Positions 7,751 to 20,648 of a stretch of 64,000 nucleotides of DNA are shown piece by piece. Every line of letters starts with the position of its first letter. Positions within the stretch are counted from its first letter, which is position 1. Both the position numbers and the translations under genes were made by a program. The stretch covers positions 682,001-746,000 of the forward strand of contig NZ_SEON01000002.1 in NCBI RefSeq assembly GCF_004152845.1, read 5' to 3'. The DNA is from Sphingobium fuliginis (GTDB lineage Bacteria; Pseudomonadota; Alphaproteobacteria; Sphingomonadales; Sphingomonadaceae). The notes under the pieces were generated by a model, which ran no database searches, had not been told where the DNA came from, and saw nothing but the letters and a program-made list of their open reading frames with translations.

Positions 7751-7889
7751 ACATTCCCCTCTCGCAGGCGGGAGGGGTTAGGGGTGGGCGCGAGCGTAGC
7801 GAGCTTCTGACTTAGCCGTTGCAAAACAACGCAGATGTCGCGCCAGCCCACCCCCTAGCCCCCTCCCGCCTGCGGGAGGGGGAATGTCC
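7751..7889. repeat. REPIN-like inverted doublet, copy B
   Basis: The left arm ACATTCCCCTCTCGCAGGCG continues into GGAGGGGTTAGGGGTGGGCGCGA. The right arm is its inverse, CGCGCCAGCCCACCCCC to a GAATGTCC end. The terminal ACATTCCCC/GGGGAATGT pair is exact. About 45 bp of unrelated sequence lies between the arms. Same design as copies A and C, but the hairpin uses CGCAGGCGGGAGG rather than TTCAGGGGAGG. Confidence 0.75.
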
Positions 7890-7916
7890 TGATTCCACCC
7901 AAACCGGTCGGGACCA

Positions 7917-8285
7917 TCACAATTCGCGGCGCAATGCGGGGTCGACCGAGCCATCGGGGCGGACGCCCGCGCGTTTGAGGTCGCGGGCCATTCTTCCGGT
8001 CAGGAAGCGGAACCACATCACGAAATCGGCCCGCAGCGACCAGAAGGGATAGCGGAAGGTCGCGGGGCGGTTATGTTCGATCAGGCTGTGGCCGATCCAG
8101 GCGAAGCCATAGCCGGCGAGGGGCACGGCGGGGATCATCCACCAGCTTCCCGCGACCGGCAGCGCGGCGATCAGCAGCACGACCAGGCTGGTGCCGGCAT
8201 AGTGCATCGCCCGCGTGCCCGCATGGGCATGTTCCTGGAGATAATAGGGCCAAAAGTCGCGGAACGCCGCCGTCTTGTCGTCCAT
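7917..8285 (-). CDS. Mpo1/DUF962-family membrane protein
   Basis: 122 residues. The N-terminal segment YLQEHAHAGTRAMHYAGTS and the later GHSLIEHNRPATF carry the conserved histidines (His19, His28, His66, His71) of the DUF962/Mpo1 family. The yeast member is an Fe2+-dependent 2-hydroxy fatty acid dioxygenase of alpha-oxidation. Two or three hydrophobic segments (about 30-46, 48-65) suggest a membrane protein. Start ATG at 8285. Transcribed in the same direction as the serine hydrolase gene upstream (65-bp gap), so possibly co-transcribed. Confidence 0.82.
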   Translation of the reverse strand: MDDKTAAFRDFWPYYLQEHAHAGTRAMHYAGTSLVVLLIAALPVAGSWWMIPAVPLAGYGFAWIGHSLIEHNRPATFRYPFWSLRADFVMWFRFLTGRMARDLKRAGVRPDGSVDPALRREL

Positions 8286-8350
8286 CGCATCCCCTCCTGC
8301 CTGTGTCCGCAAGCCTATCGGGAAACGGGATGGAAGTTAAGATGGATGCG

Positions 8351-9322
8351 TCAGGCCGTGTGCCGATCGGGGGCGAACAGGAAATAATCATAAGCGGCCC
8401 GCGCCGCTTCGGCCATGATGCGGTCGCGCAGCTCATGGCCCATATGGTCCTTCATCACGAAGACCGAGATGACGAACATGCGGCCATCGGGCAGCGTGAC
8501 GATGCCCGCGTCGTTGCCGAGGCCGTTCAGCGTCCCGGTCTTGTGCGCGATGCGCGTGCCCGGCGGCAGCATGGCGCGCAGCCGGGCCTTGCCGGTCTTG
8601 CAGCGTTCCATGACCGACAGCATCAGCGCGGTCGTCTGGGGCCGCAGCACCCTGCCCAGGCGGATCGCGGCGAGCAGGTCGTCCATCGCCCGCGGCGTGG
8701 CGGTGTCGCGCGGGTCGGCGGCGAAGCCCAGATTGGGCATGTCGCGGGCGTCGCGCTGGCTGGCGGAGAGGCCGGATTCCATCGCGGCTTCATCGCCGAA
8801 GCCAATGCCCGTCACCTTGGCGCGGGCGAGCAGGTCGCGGGTGTTGCTGTCGACGCGCAGCCCCCTGATCCCGGCGGCGCGGACCCAGTCGTTGACCGCC
8901 TGCGGCCCGCCGGCGCGGGCGACGAGGGCGTCGGTCGCCTCATTGTCGCTGAGCGTCAGGCTCATGTCGATCAGGGTGCGCACCGGCAGCGGGCGGCCGA
9001 GGCGCATGAGCGGTTCGTCGAGGCTGAGGCTGCCCGCGTCCAGCAACGAGAGGATCTTGGCCGTGACCGCCACCTTGTAGGTGCTGGCCATGGGGAACAG
9101 CGTGTCGCCATTATAGGCGAGCGTCTCGCCCGTGCCGAGATCACGCACCGCGATGCCGACCGTGCCGTCGGTCAGCGTGGCGAAACGGGCGAATTCGGCC
9201 ATCAGGCGGGATTCGGCGCTGTGCTGGACCGGATTGGGGGTCGGGCCGAAGGCGTCGGCGGTGGGCAGCGGGGCCAGGAACAGGGCCAGAAAGGCGATCA
9301 GCTTGGTACGAAGGCGCGGCAT
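8351..9322 (-). CDS. Class A beta-lactamase-fold serine hydrolase
   Basis: 323 residues with a Sec signal peptide ([24 protein letters not shown]). Catalytic motifs visible are Ser80-x-x-Lys83 (STYK), Ser125-Asp126-Asn127 (SDN) and Lys261-Thr-Gly263 (KTG), so it is periplasmic and of class A fold. The region aligned with the omega loop, between LRVD (about 155-158) and PRDTATP (204-210), is much longer than the usual dozen residues, and no Glu sits where Glu166 is expected. It may be a divergent beta-lactamase or a related hydrolase. Start at 9322 chosen because it gives a clean signal peptide; longer frames overlap the start of ung. Confidence 0.8.
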   Translation of the reverse strand: MPRLRTKLIAFLALFLAPLPTADAFGPTPNPVQHSAESRLMAEFARFATLTDGTVGIAVRDLGTGETLAYNGDTLFPMASTYKVAVTAKILSLLDAGSLSLDEPLMRLGRPLPVRTLIDMSLTLSDNEATDALVARAGGPQAVNDWVRAAGIRGLRVDSNTRDLLARAKVTGIGFGDEAAMESGLSASQRDARDMPNLGFAADPRDTATPRAMDDLLAAIRLGRVLRPQTTALMLSVMERCKTGKARLRAMLPPGTRIAHKTGTLNGLGNDAGIVTLPDGRMFVISVFVMKDHMGHELRDRIMAEAARAAYDYFLFAPDRHTA

Positions 9323-9401
9323 GCCGCCTGTTTCCCCGATTTGCCGGAGAAGGGCAAGCACTGTTGACAGCGGATCGGCGCGGGGTTCATCACGCCGGGC
9401 C

Positions 9402-10097
9402 ATGAGCGATACGATCAAGCTGGACGAGAGCTGGCGCGCGCCGCTGCTGCGGGAATTCGAGAGCCCCTATATGCAGGGGCTGAAGCGCTTCCTTCAGGAG
9501 GAGAAGGCGCAGGGCAAGCGCATCTTCCCCAAGGGCAGCGAATATTTCCGGGCGCTGGACCTGACGCCGCTGGACAGGGTGAAGGTGGTGGTGCTGGGGC
9601 AGGACCCCTATCATGGCGAGGGGCAGGCGCATGGCCTGTGCTTTTCGGTGAAGCCGGGGGTGCGGACGCCGCCGTCGCTGGTCAATATCTACAAGGAATT
9701 GCAGAGCGACCTGGGGCTGCCGCCGCCGCGCCACGGTTTCCTGGAGCATTGGGCGCGGCAGGGCGTGCTGCTGCTGAACAGCGTGCTGACGGTGGAGATG
9801 GGCAAGGCGGCGTCGCACCAGAAGCGCGGCTGGGAACAGTTTACCGATGCGATCATCCGGCTGGTCAACCAGCAGCGCGAGCCGGTGGTGTTCCTGCTGT
9901 GGGGCAGCTATGCCCAGCGCAAGGCGGAGTTTGTCGACCGGAGCCGGCATCTGGTGCTGAAGGCGGCGCACCCCTCCCCCCTTTCGGCGCATAACGGGTT
10001 CCTGGGGTGCCGGCATTTTTCGCAGGCCAACGCCTTTCTGGAGGAGAAGGGGCGCGGGGCGATCGACTGGGGGTTGCCGGAGACGGTGGCGGCATGA
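9402..10097 (+). CDS. ung: Uracil-DNA glycosylase, family 1
   Basis: 231 residues with the water-activating loop GQDPYH (Asp68) and the uracil/minor-groove loop HPSPLS near residue 190. Also typical are [10 protein letters not shown] and [11 protein letters not shown]. The enzyme excises uracil from DNA to start base-excision repair. The start ATG at 9402 lies 80 bp from the divergent serine hydrolase gene, so promoters are close together. The stop overlaps the next ATG (ATGA), giving a ung-orf pair. Confidence 0.96.
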   Translation: MSDTIKLDESWRAPLLREFESPYMQGLKRFLQEEKAQGKRIFPKGSEYFRALDLTPLDRVKVVVLGQDPYHGEGQAHGLCFSVKPGVRTPPSLVNIYKELQSDLGLPPPRHGFLEHWARQGVLLLNSVLTVEMGKAASHQKRGWEQFTDAIIRLVNQQREPVVFLLWGSYAQRKAEFVDRSRHLVLKAAHPSPLSAHNGFLGCRHFSQANAFLEEKGRGAIDWGLPETVAA

Positions 10098-10357
10098 ATT
10101 TCGACGACCAGTTGCACCGCTATTTCGGGGTGCGGGATGTGGACGCGCTGACGCCCGATGCCCTGGAAGCGGGGCTGGAGCGCATGCGGGTGGATTTCGG
10201 GCTGGAGACGGACGGGCGGCGGCGCTTTGCGCTGTGGTCGCTGATGTTCCTGCTGGGGGCGGCGCCCGATCTGGACGAGGCGTTCGAGGACCCGGCGGAC
10301 CGGGACGCGGCGCGCGACTTCATGGAGATGATGGAGCGGGCCGAGGGGAACGAGTAG
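10094..10357 (+). CDS. Small conserved-looking hypothetical protein downstream of ung
   Basis: 87 residues, acidic, with an N-terminal [19 protein letters not shown] and a hydrophobic [21 protein letters not shown] segment; no family recognised. Real-gene evidence is the 4-nt ATGA overlap with ung and codon use like its neighbours. [12 protein letters not shown] could be a buried helix rather than a membrane span because it is followed by acidic residues. Function unknown; co-expression with ung is likely. Confidence 0.7.
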   Translation: MNFDDQLHRYFGVRDVDALTPDALEAGLERMRVDFGLETDGRRRFALWSLMFLLGAAPDLDEAFEDPADRDAARDFMEMMERAEGNE

Positions 10358-10396
10358 CGTTTTGCCGCCGCGCAGGAACAGGCTAGTCTGTCGGGC

Positions 10397-10828
10397 ATGC
10401 GAATCTTCACCATCGGCTATGAGGGCGCGACGCAGGACGAGGTGATCGCCGCCCTGCGCGCGGCGGGCGTGACGATGCTGGCCGATGTGCGGGCGGTGCC
10501 GCTGTCGCGGCGGCCGGGCTTTTCCAAGAATATCCTCGCCGCCGGGCTGCGCGAGGCGGGGATCGATTATGTCGGGTTGAAGGCGCTGGGCACGCCCGCC
10601 GCCGGGCGGGAGGCGGCGCGCAAGGGGCAGCACCAGCGGCTGGCGGAGATTTATGCGGGGCAGTTGGAGCTGCCCGAGGCGATGGTGCAAGCGGCGCAAC
10701 TGGTGGAGATGGCGGAGGAGCAGGCCGTGGCGCTGCTGTGCTTCGAGCGGGATGCGGCGGCCTGCCACCGGTCGTTGCTGATCGATGCGGTCATGCCGGA
10801 TGCGGAGCGGGTGGATCTGGTGCCTTGA
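10397..10828 (+). CDS. DUF488 family protein
   Basis: 143 residues. The opening IFTIGYEG, the segment DVRAVPLSRRPGFSK and the C-terminal LLCFERDAAACHRSLL are the three signature blocks of DUF488, a family of unknown function with conserved Arg, Cys and His residues suggestive of catalysis. Located 39 bp after the small ORF that overlaps ung, so probably part of one transcript. Followed by the REPIN-like doublet C. Confidence 0.85.
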   Translation: MRIFTIGYEGATQDEVIAALRAAGVTMLADVRAVPLSRRPGFSKNILAAGLREAGIDYVGLKALGTPAAGREAARKGQHQRLAEIYAGQLELPEAMVQAAQLVEMAEEQAVALLCFERDAAACHRSLLIDAVMPDAERVDLVP

Positions 10829-10838
10829 GGAGCGCGCT

Positions 10839-10944
10839 TCCCCTCCCCTTCAGGGGAGGGGATTGAGGGGTGGGGGCGTGCCCTAAGGGAAAGCTGGGAG
10901 TAACGGCCTGCCCCCACCCCAACCCCTCCCCTGAAGGGGAGGGG
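10839..10944. repeat. REPIN-like inverted doublet, copy C
   Basis: A left unit (CCCCTCCCCTTCAGGGGAGG then GGATTGAGGGGTGGGGGCG) and its inverse on the right (CTGCCCCCACCCCAACC then CCTCCCCTGAAGGGGAGGGG) are separated by about 25 bp. Each unit folds by itself (CCCCTCCCC-TTCA-GGGGAGGGG), and the pair can form one long stem. It separates DUF488 from the transglutaminase operon and could end transcription of the former. Confidence 0.8.
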
Positions 10945-10957
10945 CTTCTATATATAA

Positions 10958-16820
<5,863 letters not shown>

Positions 16821-16824
<4 letters not shown>

Positions 16825-17711
16825 TCTACCGCATCCGGCATCAGACCATCGTGCATTATGATGCGCCGGTGCAACTGGCGCGCCTGAACCTGCGGCTGCG
16901 GCCCGCGCCCTGGCCGGGGCAGTGGACGTCGGACTATCATCTGGCGGTCGATCCGGCGCCTTCCTCCATCGAATCGCGGCCGGGGGCATGGCCCGTGCAT
17001 GTCGCCCGGCTGGAGATCGACAGCCCGCTGCGCCGGATCAGCATCGACAGCAGCTTTCGCGCCGGGGTGCAGGGCGGGCCGGCGGCGGAAGCGCGGGACG
17101 ATGATCCCACCGTCGGCGCGGTGGCGGAGGCGGCGCTGGTGGCGCGGGACATGGGACCGGCGGGGCCGGCGCATTATCTCCACGCCTCGCAGCGCGTGCC
17201 GCTGGTGGCGGAGATCGGGGCTTGGGCGGCGGATTTGCTTGTCCCGGAGCGACCGATTGTCGGGGCCGCGCTGGCGCTGGCGCAGCGGATCAAGGGCGAA
17301 TTCGCTTATGTGAGCGGGGCGACGGACGCGGCGACGCCAGTGGCGGAGGCCTTTGCGGCGCGCCATGGGGTGTGCCAGGACTTTGCCCATGTGATGGTGG
17401 CGGCCTTGCGCTGGTTCGGGCTGCCCGCCGCCTATGTCAGCGGCTATCTGCGCACCGATCCGCCGCCGGGCATGGCGCGGCTGGTGGGCGCGGACGCGAT
17501 GCATGCCTGGGCGATGCTGTGGTGCGGGCCGGCGCGGGGGTGGATCGGCCTTGATCCGACCAACGGCGTGATCGCCGGGGACGGGCATCTGTTCGTCGCC
17601 ATGGGGCGGGACTATGCCGATGTCGCGCCGATGGACGGGCTGTTCGTCGGCGGCGCGGGCCAGAGCGTGCAGGTGATGGTGGACGTCATGCCGGAGGATG
17701 AAGCGGCGTAA
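16821..17711 (+). CDS. Transglutaminase family protein (small)
   Basis: 296 residues. An N-terminal beta domain (MIYRIRHQTIVHYDAPVQLA) precedes the transglutaminase-like core with Cys185 (HGVCQDFAH), His228 (MHAWAMLW) and Asp245 (IGLDPTNG). Such proteins usually act as peptidases or amide exchangers rather than crosslinkers. Third gene of the operon; the start ATG overlaps the stop of the ATP-grasp/alpha-E gene. Followed immediately by two strong hairpins (17719-17823) that probably terminate the operon. No Anbu-type peptidase gene follows. Confidence 0.9.
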
Positions 17712-17718
17712 GGCGCGC

Positions 17719-17757
17719 CCGGAGCGCGCTGCGCCAATCGCACGCAGCGCGCTCCGG
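17719..17757. repeat. Perfect 15-bp inverted repeat after the transglutaminase operon
   Basis: CCGGAGCGCGCTGCG (17719-17733) is exactly inverted at 17743-17757 around a 9-nt loop CCAATCGCA. Related half-copies flank the similar element at 2465-2600 and one lies near 38.69 kb. With only 7 bp between the stop codon and the stem, it may act as a terminator or mRNA-end stabiliser. Confidence 0.8.
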
Positions 17758-17778
17758 CTTTCTGCCGCATCCTTTCCA

Positions 17779-17823
17779 GAGCATCGTGCGCAAAAGTGGG
17801 AACCGGTTTTGCGCACGATGCTC
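17779..17823. repeat. Dispersed palindrome with perfect 17-bp arms
   Basis: GAGCATCGTGCGCAAAA (17779-17795), loop GTGGGAACCGG, then the exact inverse TTTTGCGCACGATGCTC (17807-17823). This is the complete form of the element that is half-intact at 2506-2541 and decayed near 38757-38777. It lies in the gap between convergent genes. The conserved loop argues for more than simple terminator function. Confidence 0.8.
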
Positions 17824-17857
17824 CGGCGGCTCTACCACCCTCCAGCCCATGTCATGG

Positions 17858-18223
17858 TCAGCGACCGGAACCGTGGACCCGCACCTGCCCGGTGCGATAG
17901 CCCTTCTCGCGCATTTCCTTCGCATAGTCGCGGCGGGCGTCGGCCAGTTCCGCGCGATATTCGTCCCAGGCGTCGCGCTCATCCTCCGCATCGGTGGCGT
18001 GGCGCAGGTCGTGGGCCAGTTCCTTGCGGGCCTCCGCAACATCGGTGCGATAGTTGAACCAATATTTATTCTGCACGCCCGCAATCGGCGCGGGCAGGGT
18101 CATGTCGTCCTCCATCGCGGCGAGCCTTTCCTCATAGCTCATCGCGCCATGGGGCATGGCCGTTGCGGAAAGCGGCGCCATGGCGAGCATGGCAAGGGCG
18201 CTGGCGACAGTCGAGCGTTTCAT
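17858..18223 (-). CDS. Small secreted hypothetical protein
   Basis: 121 residues beginning with a clear Sec signal peptide (MKRSTVASALAMLAMAPLSATA). The mature part is highly charged (KELAHDLRHATDAEDERDAWDEY), probably helical, and carries a Tyr/Trp cluster YWFNYRTDV near residues 54-62. I recognise no family. It is a single gene convergent with the transglutaminase operon. Periplasmic location is inferred from the signal peptide only. Confidence 0.68.
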   Translation of the reverse strand: MKRSTVASALAMLAMAPLSATAMPHGAMSYEERLAAMEDDMTLPAPIAGVQNKYWFNYRTDVAEARKELAHDLRHATDAEDERDAWDEYRAELADARRDYAKEMREKGYRTGQVRVHGSGR

Positions 18224-18384
18224 GTCTCTTCTCCTCTTCCTCGTCCCGATGGGGGGTCAACGTGCGAGGAAAGGGATTTTGCGCATGAACGGTTGTGCAG
18301 AATGGATGAAGCGCATCCCTGCGGCGACCGGCGGAAAAGAGAAACCGGCCGGAAATAACCTTATTTCAATAGGTTATGGCAAAA

Positions 18385-18420
18385 TCCCGCCCATGGCCCT
18401 TGCAGCGGCCATGGGCGGGA
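18385..18420 (-). terminator. Intrinsic terminator after the TSUP permease gene
   Basis: TCCCGCCCATGGCC (18385-18398) and its exact inverse at 18407-18420 form a 14-bp stem with an 8-nt loop. On the minus strand the stem is followed by TTTT. It begins 12 bp after the stop of the permease gene. Confidence 0.85.
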
Positions 18421-18432
18421 AGGGGAAGCGGG

Positions 18433-19263
18433 TCACATGCGGATCGCGTTGCGGAACATGACGAAGGCGATGATCACCAGATAGACGCCGAAGATCTTCT
18501 TGAGCGGGGCGGCGGGCATGGCGTGCGCGACGGCGACGCCCAGCGGCGCGGTGAGCACGGACATGGAGGCGATGGCGAGCGTCGCGGGGATGTTGACATA
18601 GCCCAGCGATCCCCAGGGCAGGCCGCCTTCCTTGAGGCCGATCAGCGCGAAGCCGATGGCGCTGGGAATGGCGATGAGCGTGCCGATGCCCGACGCGGTG
18701 GCGATGGCGCGGTGGATCGAGCGGCCGCACAGCGTCATCACCATGATGGCGATGGTGCCGCCGCCGATGCCGAGCAGGGCGGAGAAGGTGCCCAGGCCCC
18801 CGGCGATGCCGACGCGGGCGATGCCCGAGGGCATGGTGTCGCTGATCACCTTGCCGCCGACCTTGGGCAGCAGGAAGTTGAGCGACATCAGGAACACGCC
18901 GATCGCGAAGATCATGGTCAGGATGCGTCCGTCGACATGGCCGGCCAGCAGCACGCCCGCGCCGTCGCCCAGGATGATCCACGGCGCCCAGGTCTTGAGC
19001 ACCTCGAACTCCACCGCGCCGCGCTTGGCATGGGCGAGGAGGGAACGGATCGACGTCACGATGATCGTCGCCGCCGACGTGCCGATGGCGACATGGGCGA
19101 TGGCGTCATGCGTGCCGCCCAGCAGCGGCAGCACCACGAACAGCGCAGGCACCACCACGAAGCCGCCGCCGATCCCGAAAATCCCCGCCGCGAAACCGGC
19201 GAACAGTCCCGCCCCCAGCATCGCGACCAGCGGCAGGAGCCAGGTCATCACGTCACCGTGCAT
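18433..19263 (-). CDS. TSUP (TauE/SafE) family membrane permease
   Basis: 276 residues with about eight transmembrane segments and two internally similar halves, each carrying the glycine-rich family motif: GFAAGIFGIGGGFVVVPAL near the N-terminus and GTFSALLGIGGGTIAIMVM in the middle. TSUP proteins export sulfite or other organosulfonates or carry small acids across the inner membrane; the substrate cannot be read from sequence. Single gene with its own terminator. Confidence 0.88.
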   Translation of the reverse strand: MHGDVMTWLLPLVAMLGAGLFAGFAAGIFGIGGGFVVVPALFVVLPLLGGTHDAIAHVAIGTSAATIIVTSIRSLLAHAKRGAVEFEVLKTWAPWIILGDGAGVLLAGHVDGRILTMIFAIGVFLMSLNFLLPKVGGKVISDTMPSGIARVGIAGGLGTFSALLGIGGGTIAIMVMTLCGRSIHRAIATASGIGTLIAIPSAIGFALIGLKEGGLPWGSLGYVNIPATLAIASMSVLTAPLGVAVAHAMPAAPLKKIFGVYLVIIAFVMFRNAIRM

Positions 19264-19592
19264 CAGCGCTGCTCCCCTGCCGGTGCCGTGCGGGCGGCGT
19301 TATGGGGAAGATGCCCTGGTGGATCAAGGCGGCGGAAGCTGTGCAATCGACCATGATGGAAACCCATGCCTCTCTTCGGCGGAATGTAAGTGGCGGGGAC
19401 GATCAACTGCCCCACATCTTCCCAAGACGAACGACGTTGGGGAACCCGCAAAGGAGAGGCGCAATATTGTGGGGGAGCGGGAGAGGATGCGGGTGGATTC
19501 CAGCGCCCGGACCGGGCATCTGCGCGCTGCGCAAAAAAGAAAACGGCCCCGATCACGGAGCCGTTTCCCTGTTTCAGAAAACCGAGGGGGGA
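19264..19592. other. Intergenic region upstream of the TSUP permease gene
   Basis: About 330 bp between the TSUP start and the phasin stop. It contains the phasin terminator at its right end and presumably the TSUP promoter at its left end. I find no convincing gene; overlapping frames antisense to the phasin gene are shadows. Confidence 0.6.
19531..19566 (-). terminator. Intrinsic terminator after the phasin gene
   Basis: On the minus strand an AAACGGC/GCCGTTT stem (19541-19547 paired with 19560-19566) is followed by a T-rich run TTTTCTTTTTT. It starts about 26 bp after the phasin stop codon. Confidence 0.8.
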
Positions 19593-20495
19593 TCAGGCGG
19601 CGAGCGCCTTCACCTTGTCGGTCACCACGGTCACGCGGGCGGTCAGCGGCGAGGCCACGTCGCCGGCCAGCTTCATCAGCGCTTCGCTGCTCTTGGCCGC
19701 TTCCTTGGTGAATTCGTCGAAGCTGCTGGAGAGCAGCTGGCTCTGGAGCTGGAAGAATTCGGTCGGCGTCTTCACGGTCGAGAAGCTCTTGAACGAGGCA
19801 GTCGCCTTTTCGAAGCTCTTGCGGCTGTAGTCCACGGCTTCCTGGCCCAGGGTCTCAAAGCCCTTGGCCGCGATCTTGCCGGATTCGACCAGCGCTTCGA
19901 CATTGCCCTTGGCGATGTCGCTGAACTCCTCGATCGCCTTGGTCGACTTCTCGACGCTCACCTTCGCCTTCTCGTTCAGGTCGGCATAGACCGTTTCGAG
20001 CTTGGCCTTGGTTTCTTCAGCGAATTTCTTTCCGGTCTCGATCACGTCGTTCATCATCTTCGTTCCTTCTGTGGCGGGCAGCAACATGGGCTCTAGCGGC
20101 CCGGCCTTGGACGACAGGCTCTTCCATAGCTCCGGTTCGGTCGGCGTCGGTTCCGCAACCGGCTCAAACTTCGGCGTCTTCACCGCCGGCGCCGCGGCGA
20201 CGGGGGTGGGTTCGGGCGTCGCATCCTTCACCAGCTCGGGCTCAGGCGCGGCGTCGACCGCCGTGGTCGCCGCGATCACCGCCACCGGATCGGCCTTCGC
20301 CACGGGCGCCGGCCTGGCGGCCGGAGCGACGGGCTTGGGCGGCGCCGGTTTCCTGACGGCGGGCTTCGCCTTCGTCGGGGCCGGGGCCTTGATCGCAGCT
20401 TCGGCGGCCTTGAGCGCCTCACTGGCGGACAGGGTCGACGACGACGCCTTCTTGGCGGCAGGCTTCTTACGCACTGGCTTTGGGGTAACGGCCAT
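19593..20495 (-). CDS. Phasin family protein (PHA granule surface protein)
   Basis: 300 residues. The first about 120 are low-complexity Ala/Pro/Lys-rich (for example VRKKPAAKKASSSTLSASEA), followed from about residue 140 by an amphipathic helical phasin-2 domain (IETGKKFAEETKAKLETVY, YSRKSFEKATASFKSFSTV). Phasins coat PHA granules and prevent coalescence. ATG at 20495 has GGAGG upstream at good spacing. It lies just downstream of phaC on the same strand but with its own promoter region bearing two operator-like repeats. The long basic N-terminal arm resembles histone-like, nucleoid-binding phasins. Confidence 0.9.
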   Translation of the reverse strand: MAVTPKPVRKKPAAKKASSSTLSASEALKAAEAAIKAPAPTKAKPAVRKPAPPKPVAPAARPAPVAKADPVAVIAATTAVDAAPEPELVKDATPEPTPVAAAPAVKTPKFEPVAEPTPTEPELWKSLSSKAGPLEPMLLPATEGTKMMNDVIETGKKFAEETKAKLETVYADLNEKAKVSVEKSTKAIEEFSDIAKGNVEALVESGKIAAKGFETLGQEAVDYSRKSFEKATASFKSFSTVKTPTEFFQLQSQLLSSSFDEFTKEAAKSSEALMKLAGDVASPLTARVTVVTDKVKALAA

Positions 20496-20509
20496 GGACC
20501 AACCTCCAT

Positions 20510-20572
20510 TTGTTGCAGTGCACAATATAGGGATCGAAATGCGGTTGCAAGTGTTTTTGTGCAGTGCAACAA
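20510..20572 (-). promoter_or_regulatory. Phasin promoter with paired PhaR-type operators
   Basis: TTGTTGCAGTGCACAA (20510-20525) and TTGTGCAGTGCAACAA (20557-20572) are inverted copies of each other with one mismatch. Both contain TGCAGTGCA, fitting a PhaR-type TGC(A/G)N(C/T)GCA core. On the minus strand a TTGCAA (20545-20550) and TATATT (20524-20529) could be the -35/-10 elements. The proximal operator would then overlap the -10 box, a layout suited to repression relieved when PhaR binds PHA. Confidence 0.6.
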
Positions 20573-20648
20573 AATTGCCTCATACGGCCCGTCGCTGCAA
20601 CGAGGCGGGCTGCCGCAAACCCTGTCCCCCCTGTCCCATGTGAAGGAA

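Noticed and set aside
9323..9418. Upstream extension of the beta-lactamase-like gene
   Set aside because: It would place an unrelated 32-residue segment before a clear signal peptide and overlap the ung start.
19302..20096. 264-codon plus-strand frame over the phasin gene
   Set aside because: Mirror of the phasin coding sequence with His/Leu/Gly-rich composition; no family match.
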